A stretch of 12,993 nt of DNA from CALMJB01 sp963977945 (GTDB lineage Bacteria > Actinomycetota > Actinomycetes > Nanopelagicales > Nanopelagicaceae): assembly GCA_963977945.1 (NCBI GenBank), contig CAXBQO010000025.1:1-12993 (forward strand), read 5' to 3'. Positions 1 to 6,411 of the stretch are shown here, piece by piece. Positions within the stretch are counted from its first letter, which is position 1; each line of letters opens with the position of its first letter. The position numbers and the translations under genes are program-made. Under the pieces are notes generated by a model, which saw only the letters and a list, made by a program, of their open reading frames with translations, was not told where the DNA came from and ran no database searches.

Positions 1-609
1 CTGCATCGCTGTAAAGATCACACCAGCGACATCGCCATCAGTGATGAGGCGAATGCTTGCACCAGTCTTTCTCACCGCGGCAATCAACTCCGCGTGGCGC
101 GGACGATCCATAATCAGCGCGTTGATTTCATGCGGCTTCACGCCTTTGGCTTTGGCAAGCGCGTGGATATTGTCTTCGGGCGAAGCATCAAGGTCGACGA
201 TGCCCTTTTTGTATCCGGGACCAATGGCGATCTTGTCCATATAGACGTCGGGCGCGTAAAGAAGCGAACCCGCTTGCGCCATCGCCATCACCGCAATCGC
301 GCCCGGCATGTCTTTCGCGCAGAGCGTTGTGCCTTCTAAGGGATCAACCGCGATATCGACTTTCGGGCCGGTGCCATTGCCAACTTTTTCGCCGTTATGC
401 AACATGGGTGCATTATCTTTTTCACCTTCACCAATCACGATGACACCGGACATGTCAACGGTATTAATCATTTTGCGCATTGCTTCAACCGCCGCAAAAT
501 CTGCAGCATCTTTGTCGCCCCGACCCACCCATGCTGAAGCCGCTAACGCTGCGGTTTCAGTTACGCGGACCAGTTCTAAAGCTAAATTTCGATCTGGAAA
601 TTTATCCAC
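1..609 (-). CDS. glpX: Class II fructose-1,6-bisphosphatase, partial (C-terminus beyond left edge)
   Basis: Hydrolyses fructose 1,6-bisphosphate to fructose 6-phosphate in gluconeogenesis; cytosolic and metal dependent. The 203 visible codons read without a stop to the window edge, so the C-terminal part is missing. Visible family motifs are AASAWVGRGDKDAAD (23-37), IGEGEKDNAPML (59-70) and the metal/phosphate segment VDIAVDPLEGTTL (84-96), then KIAIGP and ITDGDVAG near the edge. The GTG start at 607-609 is the first start after an in-frame TAA at 613-615. It lies inside the murA stop region (8-bp overlap), so translation is probably coupled to murA; a GGAG at 622-625 is rather distant. Odd feature: GC is about 53% against about 40% for the neighbours, highest in codons beyond residue ~83, where GCG, GGC, GTC and CCC replace the AT-ending codons usual nearby. 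Identity is sure; the cause of the composition shift is not. Confidence 0.95.
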   Translation of the reverse strand, partial: MDKFPDRNLALELVRVTETAALAASAWVGRGDKDAADFAAVEAMRKMINTVDMSGVIVIGEGEKDNAPMLHNGEKVGNGTGPKVDIAVDPLEGTTLCAKDMPGAIAVMAMAQAGSLLYAPDVYMDKIAIGPGYKKGIVDLDASPEDNIHALAKAKGVKPHEINALIMDRPRHAELIAAVRKTGASIRLITDGDVAGVIFTAMQ

Positions 610-1879
610 GTGTTACATCTGCTCCTAATTTTTGAAGTTCACTGGCAAAATCTGGATAACCTCGATCTATGTGATAGCCATCTTCAATAAATGTAACGCC
701 ATCACTAACTAATCCTGCGAGAACTAACGCTGCTCCAGCCCGAATATCGGTAGCAACAACTGGTGCAGAAGATAAACGTTCGATGCCAGTTACTGCGGCA
801 TGATGCCCATCTACCTGAACTTTGGCGCCTAATCTCAGCAATTCATTTACAAACATAAAGCGACCTTCAAAAACATTTTCGGTAATTAGTGCAGTGCCGT
901 TTGCTATCGCATTCAAACTAATTGCCATCGGTTGTAAATCTGTTGGAAAACCTGGATAAGGCAAGGTTGCAACATCAAAAGATGTTGGTCTTTTATCCAT
1001 TTTGATTCTAAAACCAGAATTATCTTTCGTGATGATTGCGCCAGCATCAACTAATTTTTCAAGTGGCATTTCTAAATGATCGGTTCGACCATTAATAATT
1101 TGAATATCTCCTAATGTCATAGTGGCAGCAAATGCCCAGGTGCCAGCAACGATCCGATCTGGCAACGTTGCATGAGTTGTGGGCTTTAAATCTGAAACTC
1201 CGGTGATTTCAATGGTGGTGGTGCCAAGTCCAGAAATTTTTGCGCCCATAGAAATTAAAAATTCGCCAATATCTACTACATCAGGTTCACGTGCGGCATT
1301 ATCGATAACTGTTGTTCCGCTAGCTAATACCGCGGCAGTCATAATATTTTCAGTTGCTCCCACGCTTGGAAACGGCAATTCAATCTTGCAACCAGTTAAC
1401 TTTTTAGCGGTTGCGATTATGTAACCATGTTCAGAATGAATTTGTGCGCCCATATCGGTTAAACCTTGAATATGAAAATCTAATCCGCGCGAACCAATCG
1501 CATCACCACCAGGAAGTGCAACTTCAGCTCGACCAACTCGAGTTAGCAAAGGACCAAGAACATTTATAGATGCGCGTAATTTTCTAACTAAGTCGTAATC
1601 TGCTCTAGCGGTTGGCGTTTGTGGCACATCAATAATTGCCAAATTTTTTTGATGATCTATTTCTACTTTGCAACCTAAACGAATTAGTAATTCAGCCATG
1701 TAATCAACATCTGCAATATGTGGCAGGTTGGTGATGGTGGTTTTACCAGGTGCTAGCAAAGAAACTGCCATAAGTTTTAGCGCTGAATTTTTTGCGCCAA
1801 AAACTTTTACATTACCGGAAAGTCTTGCGCCTCCGACTACCCGAAACCGATCTGATTTTGATGCAGATTGTTGATTCAA
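602..1879 (-). CDS. murA: UDP-N-acetylglucosamine 1-carboxyvinyltransferase (MurA), Asp active-site variant
   Basis: Transfers enolpyruvate from PEP to UDP-GlcNAc, the first committed step of peptidoglycan synthesis, in the cytosol. At 425 residues it has the normal length. Visible landmarks are GAKN (28-31, with the substrate-binding Lys-Asn pair), RASINVLGPLL (102-112), the mobile loop LPGGDAIGSR (122-131), FPTDLQPM and the C-terminal YHIDRGYPDF with its conserved Arg. In the loop, Asp126 replaces the Cys of E. coli MurA (Cys115); the same change is known in Mycobacterium and Chlamydia and makes the enzyme fosfomycin-insensitive. The start is TTG, supported by a purine-rich GAGGAAGCAGAGGAAAA just upstream; there is no earlier ATG in frame and the core DRFRVVGG begins at residue 10. 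The gene overlaps glpX downstream by 8 bp and a possible 35-codon ORF upstream. Confidence 0.97.
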   Translation of the reverse strand: MNQQSASKSDRFRVVGGARLSGNVKVFGAKNSALKLMAVSLLAPGKTTITNLPHIADVDYMAELLIRLGCKVEIDHQKNLAIIDVPQTPTARADYDLVRKLRASINVLGPLLTRVGRAEVALPGGDAIGSRGLDFHIQGLTDMGAQIHSEHGYIIATAKKLTGCKIELPFPSVGATENIMTAAVLASGTTVIDNAAREPDVVDIGEFLISMGAKISGLGTTTIEITGVSDLKPTTHATLPDRIVAGTWAFAATMTLGDIQIINGRTDHLEMPLEKLVDAGAIITKDNSGFRIKMDKRPTSFDVATLPYPGFPTDLQPMAISLNAIANGTALITENVFEGRFMFVNELLRLGAKVQVDGHHAAVTGIERLSSAPVVATDIRAGAALVLAGLVSDGVTFIEDGYHIDRGYPDFASELQKLGADVTRG

Positions 1880-1983
1880 TTTTCCTCTGCTTCCTCAAAA
1901 TCTAAAGACGAAAGATTTGTATTTTTAATGGCTGAAAGTTGTCTTAAGTAGTCCAATAGTAATTGCTCTACTAGGCTGACCAC
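1876..1983 (-). CDS. Possible small ORF (35 aa) overlapping the murA start
   Basis: A 35-codon frame opens with GTG directly after an in-frame TAG and ends in a TGA sharing two bases with the murA TTG start. The peptide is mostly helical-looking and leucine-rich (LVEQLLLDYLRQL near the N-terminus) with an acidic tail (LDFEEAEEN). The stop/start overlap would suit translational coupling to murA. Against it, the GTG has no clear Shine-Dalgarno, the acidic tail is exactly what the murA ribosome binding site would encode by chance, and I recognise no family. It could simply be the 5' leader of murA. Function unknown. Confidence 0.25.
   Translation of the reverse strand: MVSLVEQLLLDYLRQLSAIKNTNLSSLDFEEAEEN
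1884..1896 (-). promoter_or_regulatory. Ribosome binding site deciding the murA TTG start
   Basis: The minus strand reads GAGGAAGCAGAGG, two purine-rich Shine-Dalgarno-like cores, the nearer one 4 nt before TTG. It supports the TTG start because no ATG or GTG lies close by in frame. Confidence 0.6.
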
Positions 1984-2002
1984 CTAAAGCAGTTTGAGTA
2001 TC

Positions 2003-2010
2003 TAGGGTGG
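2003..2010 (+). promoter_or_regulatory. Ribosome binding site of the adenosyltransferase gene
   Basis: TAGGGTGG lies 7 nt before the ATG at 2018 and is a good Shine-Dalgarno match. The 138-bp divergent gap 1880-2017 must hold the promoters for both murA and this gene; I could not assign clear -35/-10 pairs in it. Confidence 0.6.
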
Positions 2011-2017
2011 TAATTAA

Positions 2018-2593
2018 ATGGTAAATCTGACCCGCATCTATACCAAGACCGGTGATGATGGCACTACTTCTCTTGGCGACATGAGTCGCACTTCAAAAAA
2101 TGATCCACGACTAGAAGCGTATGCGACCGTTGATGAAGCCAATTCAAATATCGGAGTTGTCTTAGCCCTTGGTCAACTAAAAGATGCGGAAATTACAAAA
2201 TTATTGGTGAGAATTCAAAATGATTTATTTGATGTGGGTGCAGATTTATGTACCCCAGTAATTGATAATCCAGGATTTGAACAACTTCGAGTTATAGATT
2301 CGCAAATTACTTTTTTAGAAAATGAAATTGATAAATACAATTCAGACTTAGCACCATTAAAATCTTTTGTTTTACCTTCTGGTACTCCAGCAGCTGCACT
2401 TTTGCATGTAGCTCGCACAGTAATCAGGCGGGCAGAGCGTTGCACCTGGCACGCGATACATTCATTTGGAACCGGTGTTAATCCATTAACTGCAAAATAT
2501 TTAAATCGACTTTCAGATTTGTTATTTGTGTTAGCACGTTACGTTAATAAAGAAAGTGGCGACCAACTTTGGGTGCCAGGTAAAAACCGCTAA
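2018..2593 (+). CDS. PduO-type ATP:cob(I)alamin adenosyltransferase
   Basis: Transfers the adenosyl group of ATP to cob(I)alamin to make adenosylcobalamin, the cofactor of enzymes such as methylmalonyl-CoA mutase and B12-dependent ribonucleotide reductase. At 191 residues it matches the single-domain PduO/MMAB family. Visible motifs are the N-terminal ATP-binding segment TRIYTKTGDDGTTSLGD (5-21), YATVDEANSNIG (35-46), the central RRAERCTWHA and the C-terminal NPLTAKYLNRLSDLLFVLARY. Family members act as cytosolic trimers. The ATG at 2018 has a good Shine-Dalgarno and starts right before the conserved segment. The gene diverges from murA, a neighbourhood I know from other actinobacteria. Its stop overlaps the stop of the convergent gene by 4 bp, leaving no room for a terminator. 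Confidence 0.95.
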   Translation: MVNLTRIYTKTGDDGTTSLGDMSRTSKNDPRLEAYATVDEANSNIGVVLALGQLKDAEITKLLVRIQNDLFDVGADLCTPVIDNPGFEQLRVIDSQITFLENEIDKYNSDLAPLKSFVLPSGTPAAALLHVARTVIRRAERCTWHAIHSFGTGVNPLTAKYLNRLSDLLFVLARYVNKESGDQLWVPGKNR

Positions 2594-2925
2594 AACTTAT
2601 CGGCAGATTCTGTTAAGAGATTTTTAGCAATTTTCAAGTCCCGCGAAAAAACCATTACCGAAGTTCCAGAACTAGTTTGAGTCAAGTTTGCTTTGATGCC
2701 ATTTTGCAACAAGTGCTGGCGCATCATTTCGCCAATAACTAGATTTTTTGGTGCGGCTGCTTCGACTAATAAACCGTAATCTGTTTTCTTACCAATTTTT
2801 TTAGGACGCTCAATTAGTGATCTTCCGGAACTAAATGCCCATTTCAAAATCAAGGCAAAAATTCCAACGACTAAAAAACCCATCAATGAGGTTAGAAAAA
2901 GTTGGTTGTTGATTCCGCCCAGCAT
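2590..2925 (-). CDS. Small membrane-anchored protein of unknown function
   Basis: This 111-residue protein has one hydrophobic N-terminal segment (about 9-30, LFLTSLMGFLVVGIFALILKW) followed by a basic stretch (RPKKIGKK, 40-47), which suggests an N-out/C-in anchor with a soluble domain of about 60 residues in the cytosol. That domain (YGLLVEAAAPKNLVIGEMMRQ onward, then GIKANLTQ and VMVFSRDLKIAKNLL) recalls the DUF2007-type fold, in which a short peptide-binding-like domain ends in an 'xVxVxxxDxxxAxxLL' pattern; I recall similar proteins in actinobacteria, but this is a weak link. It follows the secreted-protein gene by 8 nt, with an AAGGGA inside that gene's end serving as a possible ribosome binding site, so the two are probably cotranscribed. 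Function unknown. Confidence 0.85.
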   Translation of the reverse strand: MLGGINNQLFLTSLMGFLVVGIFALILKWAFSSGRSLIERPKKIGKKTDYGLLVEAAAPKNLVIGEMMRQHLLQNGIKANLTQTSSGTSVMVFSRDLKIAKNLLTESADKF

Positions 2926-2933
2926 TTGGCAAA

Positions 2934-3614
2934 TTATCCCTTAAATACCGCGCTATCACGGGTTGGAGTGTAAGTAGTGGTTGGAATAGTTTCGTTTGTA
3001 GCGCGCTTGTGACATATTGCTGAAATATTTCCAACATTTAGATTGTTTGCAAGTGGTTCCTCGCTAACCAATAAAATAGTGGAGTATTGCTTTGGATCAG
3101 TTCCACCGCTGGTGGTACGCAATGCGCCTAAATTAGTTATTTTCTTAGTATCTATTGAGTCCGTTGCTAAAACATTAGCGCGAACTTCCCACCATTCGCA
3201 GCGATATTCAGCGGTCACAATTACCGCGCCACATGATTTAGTTAAACAATTTTCTTTTTGAGAATTTAAGGTTTTATTTGAACTATATGCTTCAATCATT
3301 TCTGACCAAGTAACAATTTTTGCAAATGCCCCACCATTTCCGGTGAAATCTTTTGTAGGTGGCCAAGGAAAAGTTCGCGGCTCAAGTGGCGGTGCTGGCG
3401 TTTTTTGAACTGGTTTTTTAGTAACTTTTTTGGTGGGTTTAGGGGTTGTTGATGAAGATGGCGAAGTAGACGGGGAACTAGATGGTGAATTTGATGCGGT
3501 CGGGCTTTTTGAAGCGGTAGCTGCAAAAGTTTTTAAAGAAGTTGATGCGGGGAAAAATATCTGGGAAGCAATTAAAGAAAATACAAGTGAGATTTTCGCT
3601 AGGAGTTTCACCAC
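2934..3614 (-). CDS. Secreted Ser/Thr/Pro-rich protein with a cysteine-containing C-terminal domain
   Basis: I do not recognise a characterised family. The 226-residue protein starts with a Sec-type signal peptide (MVKLLAK, hydrophobic core about 9-24, likely cleavage in the SLKTFAATA region near 33). A low-complexity linker follows: SPT/SPS repeats (37-55) and a Lys/Pro/Thr segment (56-80). The C-terminal domain (about 80-226) contains four Cys in NCLTKSCGA, YRCEWWEV and ICHKR, a pattern that could form two disulfides outside the cell. The linker resembles a wall-spanning stalk. The GTG start at 3612-3614 has AGGA 7 nt upstream; a second GTG follows at once and could also be used. It leads a two-gene unit with the small membrane protein, which might be its partner, though that rests only on proximity. 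Confidence 0.85.
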   Translation of the reverse strand: MVKLLAKISLVFSLIASQIFFPASTSLKTFAATASKSPTASNSPSSSPSTSPSSSTTPKPTKKVTKKPVQKTPAPPLEPRTFPWPPTKDFTGNGGAFAKIVTWSEMIEAYSSNKTLNSQKENCLTKSCGAVIVTAEYRCEWWEVRANVLATDSIDTKKITNLGALRTTSGGTDPKQYSTILLVSEEPLANNLNVGNISAICHKRATNETIPTTTYTPTRDSAVFKG

Positions 3615-3621
3615 ACGGGAA

Positions 3622-3625
3622 TCCT
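3622..3625 (-). promoter_or_regulatory. Ribosome binding site of the secreted-protein gene
   Basis: AGGA on the minus strand lies 7 nt before the GTG at 3614 and decides this start over the overlapping out-of-frame GTG at 3616. Confidence 0.5.
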
Positions 3626-3658
3626 GCCGGTTTAAAACCTAAACTTCCAATTATTAAT

Positions 3659-3664
3659 TACTCT
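3659..3664 (+). promoter_or_regulatory. Candidate -10 element for a leaderless transcript of the zinc-protein gene
   Basis: TACTCT fits the actinobacterial TANNNT -10 pattern and lies 7 nt before the GTG at 3672, placing the predicted transcription start on or next to the start codon. No Shine-Dalgarno is visible. No clear -35 was found. Confidence 0.35.
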
Positions 3665-3671
3665 TTATCCT

Positions 3672-3935
3672 GTGAAAAAGCCTAAAAAACAAGAGGATCG
3701 TATTGAAGAGCATCCAGATGGATTTTTTGTTGTGCGAATGCTTACTGGTTCATCCTCTACCAAGCCATATCGATGTCCTGGATGTGATCAAATGATTCCG
3801 ACCGCTACACCACACATTGTTGCCTGGCCAGATGGTGATGAAGAAAATCGTAGGCATTGGCACAAAACTTGTTGGAATCAAAGAAATAATCGCAAACCAA
3901 AAATTATGCGAACTCGAAACGCCCCCAGATACTAG
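3672..3935 (+). CDS. Small conserved actinobacterial zinc-finger-like protein
   Basis: This 87-residue basic protein carries a CPGCDQMIPTATPHIVAWP segment (34-52) and RRHWHKTCW (60-68). The Cys-x2-Cys and His/Cys residues look like a zinc-binding treble-clef or HNH-like knuckle, but no HNH catalytic signature is complete. The C-terminus RTRNAPRY matches a short family I recall from Streptomyces and other actinobacteria, often labelled 'ATP/GTP-binding protein'. No P-loop is visible here, so that label seems unsupported. The GTG start is preceded by TACTCT rather than a Shine-Dalgarno site, suggesting a leaderless mRNA. It is divergent from the secreted-protein gene (57 bp) and 26 bp before the aldehyde dehydrogenase gene. 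Nucleic-acid binding is a guess from charge and zinc ligands. Confidence 0.88.
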   Translation: MKKPKKQEDRIEEHPDGFFVVRMLTGSSSTKPYRCPGCDQMIPTATPHIVAWPDGDEENRRHWHKTCWNQRNNRKPKIMRTRNAPRY

Positions 3936-3949
3936 TTATAAAAATTAGT

Positions 3950-3955
3950 TATAGT
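3950..3955 (+). promoter_or_regulatory. Candidate -10 element for a leaderless aldehyde dehydrogenase transcript
   Basis: TATAGT, a near-perfect -10 hexamer, ends exactly 6 nt before the ATG at 3962, so the expected start of transcription is the A of ATG. There is no Shine-Dalgarno. TAGTTATA also occurs twice here (3933-3940 and 3946-3953); the second copy overlaps this element. Confidence 0.55.
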
Positions 3956-3961
3956 TGCTAA

Positions 3962-5497
3962 ATGAGCAAAACTTTCACCGCATTTAATCCCGAAACTGGC
4001 GCAAGTGTCGGTGAGCAAATTGCAGAATTTGATCAATCTCAAGTTTTAAATGCCATACAGGCGGCAGACGCTGTTAAATCTTCGATTGCAAAATTATCGC
4101 CGACTGCTAGAGCGAACCTCTTAGAAAATATCGCAAATGAAATCGAAATAGATAAGGAAAAAATCGCAAATATTGCGCATCAAGAAACTGCGCTACCGAT
4201 GGCGAGATTAACTGGCGAAGTTGTTCGTACAGTTGTACAGATTAGAAATTTTGCTAAATTCATAAGCACTGGCGAACATCTAAACGCAATTATCGATTTA
4301 GCGGATGCAAATTATCTTCCGGTAGCCCGGCCAGATCTTCGAAAAACTATGCAACCACTTGGCGTTGTAGCGGTTTTCGCTGCCAGTAATTTCCCGTTAG
4401 CTTTTTCGGTGGCAGGTGGTGATAGCGCATCTGCATTGGCAGCTGGCTGTCCAGTAGTTGCAAAGGCTCATCCATCGCATCCAAATACCTGCGAATTGGT
4501 TTATCAAGCGGTGCAACGTGGAATTAAAAAGAGTGGATTACCAAAAGAAATATTTGCCATAGTACAAGGTACAAATCCGCAGATTACTCACTGGCTAGCA
4601 AGCGCAGATCAAATTACTGCAATTGGATTTACCGGTTCACCATTTGTTGGAAAATTATTGGTGGAATTAGCGGCAAAACGAAAGGTTCCAATTCCAGTTT
4701 TTGCTGAAATGGGATCTTTAAATCCAGTTTTCTTTATTGATGCTTCATTAGCGGGAAAGAGTGCAGAACTAGCAAAACTTGCGATGGAATCGGCGCTTTT
4801 AGGATCTGGACAATTTTGTACAAAACCTGGAATTTTAGTTGTACCAAATGGAAAAAATGGTGATGAATTCATCGCCGAAATTAAATCGATTACTAGTGCT
4901 GCCAAGGTAGGACCACTTCTTAATTCCGCAATAGCAAATAGATATAGCGAAGCAATCACCAAACTTTCGCAATCAAAAGATTTATTGGTATTCGCTGGTG
5001 TAAAAAATGAATCTGGATTCAGTGTAACTCCAACAGTTTTTGTCGTTAATTGGAATCAGATTTCAAAGCACCTTGAGTTATTAGAGGAACACTTTGGTCC
5101 GACTACAGTAATTATTAGGGCAGAGCAGAGTGAATTTTCAACGATTGCCAAATCTTTAGGCGGTCAATTAACCGCAGCAATTCATGTGCCAAATACTGCG
5201 CTAGATCAGCAAACTAATGATTTAATCGCGCAACTTTCGCAAATTGCTGGTCGAGTAATTTTTAACGGTTTTCCAACCTCGGTTTCGGTAACGGCAGCAA
5301 TGCAACACGGGGGACAATGGCCAGCATCATCAACGCACACAACATCAGTTGGATTAGATGCAATTTTTAGATTTTTGCGGCCAGTGGTTTATCAAGGATT
5401 TCCAGATCACGCACTACCGGCAGAATTACAAAACGCTAACCCTTACAAAATAACGCGTAAGGTAAATGGAGTTAGAAGCGACGCACCTTTGACTTAA
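3962..5497 (+). CDS. Aldehyde dehydrogenase, 2-oxoglutarate-semialdehyde dehydrogenase type
   Basis: Oxidises an aldehyde to its acid with NAD(P)+. At 511 residues it matches the ketoglutaric-semialdehyde dehydrogenase branch of the ALDH superfamily, used in non-phosphorylating pentose and hexarate breakdown. Visible residues include Asn143 in FAASNFPLAFSVAGGDSASA, Lys168 in VVAKAHPSHP, the FTGSPFVG turn (223-230), Glu249 in FAEMGSLNPVF and the nucleophile Cys286 in GSGQFCTKPG. The Asn-Phe-Pro-Leu-Ala-Phe-Ser and Gly-Gly-Asp run is characteristic of this branch. The ATG has no Shine-Dalgarno but a TATAGT 6 nt upstream. The 3' end overlaps that of the convergent FAH gene by 26 bp. No KDG-type (DapA-family) dehydratase that would make 2-oxoglutarate semialdehyde is in the window, so the true substrate may be another small aldehyde such as lactaldehyde or glycolaldehyde. 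Confidence 0.92.
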   Translation: MSKTFTAFNPETGASVGEQIAEFDQSQVLNAIQAADAVKSSIAKLSPTARANLLENIANEIEIDKEKIANIAHQETALPMARLTGEVVRTVVQIRNFAKFISTGEHLNAIIDLADANYLPVARPDLRKTMQPLGVVAVFAASNFPLAFSVAGGDSASALAAGCPVVAKAHPSHPNTCELVYQAVQRGIKKSGLPKEIFAIVQGTNPQITHWLASADQITAIGFTGSPFVGKLLVELAAKRKVPIPVFAEMGSLNPVFFIDASLAGKSAELAKLAMESALLGSGQFCTKPGILVVPNGKNGDEFIAEIKSITSAAKVGPLLNSAIANRYSEAITKLSQSKDLLVFAGVKNESGFSVTPTVFVVNWNQISKHLELLEEHFGPTTVIIRAEQSEFSTIAKSLGGQLTAAIHVPNTALDQQTNDLIAQLSQIAGRVIFNGFPTSVSVTAAMQHGGQWPASSTHTTSVGLDAIFRFLRPVVYQGFPDHALPAELQNANPYKITRKVNGVRSDAPLT

Positions 5498-6332
5498 TTT
5501 GGCCGATGCCATCGATTCCAGTTTCGATGATTTCGCCGCCAACTAAGAATTTTTCCGGTTTAAATCCCATACCAACGCCCTCTGGGGTGCCGGTATTAAT
5601 CACATCGCCGGCTTTTAACTCCATAAATTGGCTGATATACCAAATGCAATGCTGAATATTAAAAATCAAATCATTGGTGTTTGAATCTTGTCGCATTTCG
5701 CCATTTATTTTGCACCAAAGACGAAGATTGTTTGCATCCTTGCCACTAGCTATTAATTCATCGTGGGTAACAATGTATGGCCCCATTGGATTAAAACTTG
5801 GGAAGGATTTTCCCTTCATCCATTGACCACTTCTCTCAACCTGCCAATGTCGTTCGGAAATATCTTGTGAAATTGTGTAACCAAGAATGTATTCATTTAC
5901 TTCTTTTGGGGATTTTAAATAAAGCGCAGACTTTTTTATCACAACACAAAGTTCAACTTCGTAATCAGTCTTTTTAGAATCGGGCGGAATAATGATTTCA
6001 TCATTTCCACCAACAACAGTGTCTGGTGCTTTCATAAATGTAACTGGTTCAGCTGGTGGGGTAGCGCCTGTTTCGGCAGCGTGCCGGGCGTAATTTAAAC
6101 CGACACAAATTACTTTTGTCGGCCGTGCCACCGGAGAGCCAAATCTAAAATCTTTGAGATTAACTTTTGCCAGCGAATTAAAATCTAGTTTGGAAACTTT
6201 TTCTAACGCGCCATTTTCAAGTTCGACGCGATTCCAATCTTTAATTATGTGATCTACAAATACGGCAGAGTTCTCATCTAAAATTACTGCTGCACGTTCT
6301 TGATTTAATTGCCCTAATCTGGCGATTTTCAT
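5472..6332 (-). CDS. Fumarylacetoacetate hydrolase family enzyme (2,4-diketo-3-deoxy sugar-acid hydrolase-like)
   Basis: FAH-family enzymes cleave C-C bonds of diketo acids or act on related compounds in a metal-dependent way. The 286-residue protein has RPTKVICVGLNYARHAAETG (70-89), FMKAP (99-103), the metal ligands Glu125 and Glu127 in DYEVELCVVI and Asp157 in ISQDISERHWQ, Lys173 in WMKGKSF, and TGTPEGVGMG. Overall it is closest to the type annotated ureidoglycolate lyase or 2,4-diketo-3-deoxy-L-fuconate hydrolase, which yields pyruvate plus a hydroxy acid. The neighbouring sugar-acid dehydratase and SDRs favour the latter; no purine genes are near. The ATG lacks a Shine-Dalgarno and has TAAACT 6 nt upstream. 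It diverges from the dehydratase gene over 79 bp and overlaps the aldehyde dehydrogenase end; both proteins end at normal family positions, so neither appears broken. Confidence 0.9.
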   Translation of the reverse strand: MKIARLGQLNQERAAVILDENSAVFVDHIIKDWNRVELENGALEKVSKLDFNSLAKVNLKDFRFGSPVARPTKVICVGLNYARHAAETGATPPAEPVTFMKAPDTVVGGNDEIIIPPDSKKTDYEVELCVVIKKSALYLKSPKEVNEYILGYTISQDISERHWQVERSGQWMKGKSFPSFNPMGPYIVTHDELIASGKDANNLRLWCKINGEMRQDSNTNDLIFNIQHCIWYISQFMELKAGDVINTGTPEGVGMGFKPEKFLVGGEIIETGIDGIGQIKSKVRRF

Positions 6333-6338
6333 AGATTG

Positions 6339-6344
6339 AGTTTA
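6339..6344 (-). promoter_or_regulatory. Candidate -10 element for a leaderless FAH-gene transcript
   Basis: On the minus strand TAAACT fits TANNNT and ends 6 nt before the ATG at 6332, the same spacing as at the aldehyde dehydrogenase gene. No Shine-Dalgarno is present. Confidence 0.5.
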
Positions 6345-6399
6345 CTTTTAATTTCGCTGAGATACTATTGACCAAGTTATTCAACGAGTCGAAAGTTGT

Positions 6400-6405
6400 T
6401 AATTT
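6400..6405 (+). promoter_or_regulatory. Candidate -10 element for a leaderless dehydratase transcript
   Basis: TAATTT fits TANNNT and ends 6 nt before the ATG at 6412. It matches the classical TATAAT consensus less well than the others. TTGACC at 6368-6373 lies too far upstream (26 nt) to be its -35. Confidence 0.4.
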
Positions 6406-6411
6406 AATCTC

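Noticed and set aside
41..628. Plus-strand open frames across the left end
   Set aside because: They are antisense to glpX, whose minus-strand frame shows clear family motifs; the GC-rich codons of glpX naturally open opposite-strand frames.
3672..3935. HNH endonuclease
   Set aside because: Zinc-ligand pattern is suggestive but the catalytic His-Asn-His arrangement is not present.
5472..5497. Frameshift or truncation at the overlapping ends of the aldehyde dehydrogenase and FAH genes
   Set aside because: Both proteins reach normal lengths and end in typical family C-termini, so the overlap looks genuine.
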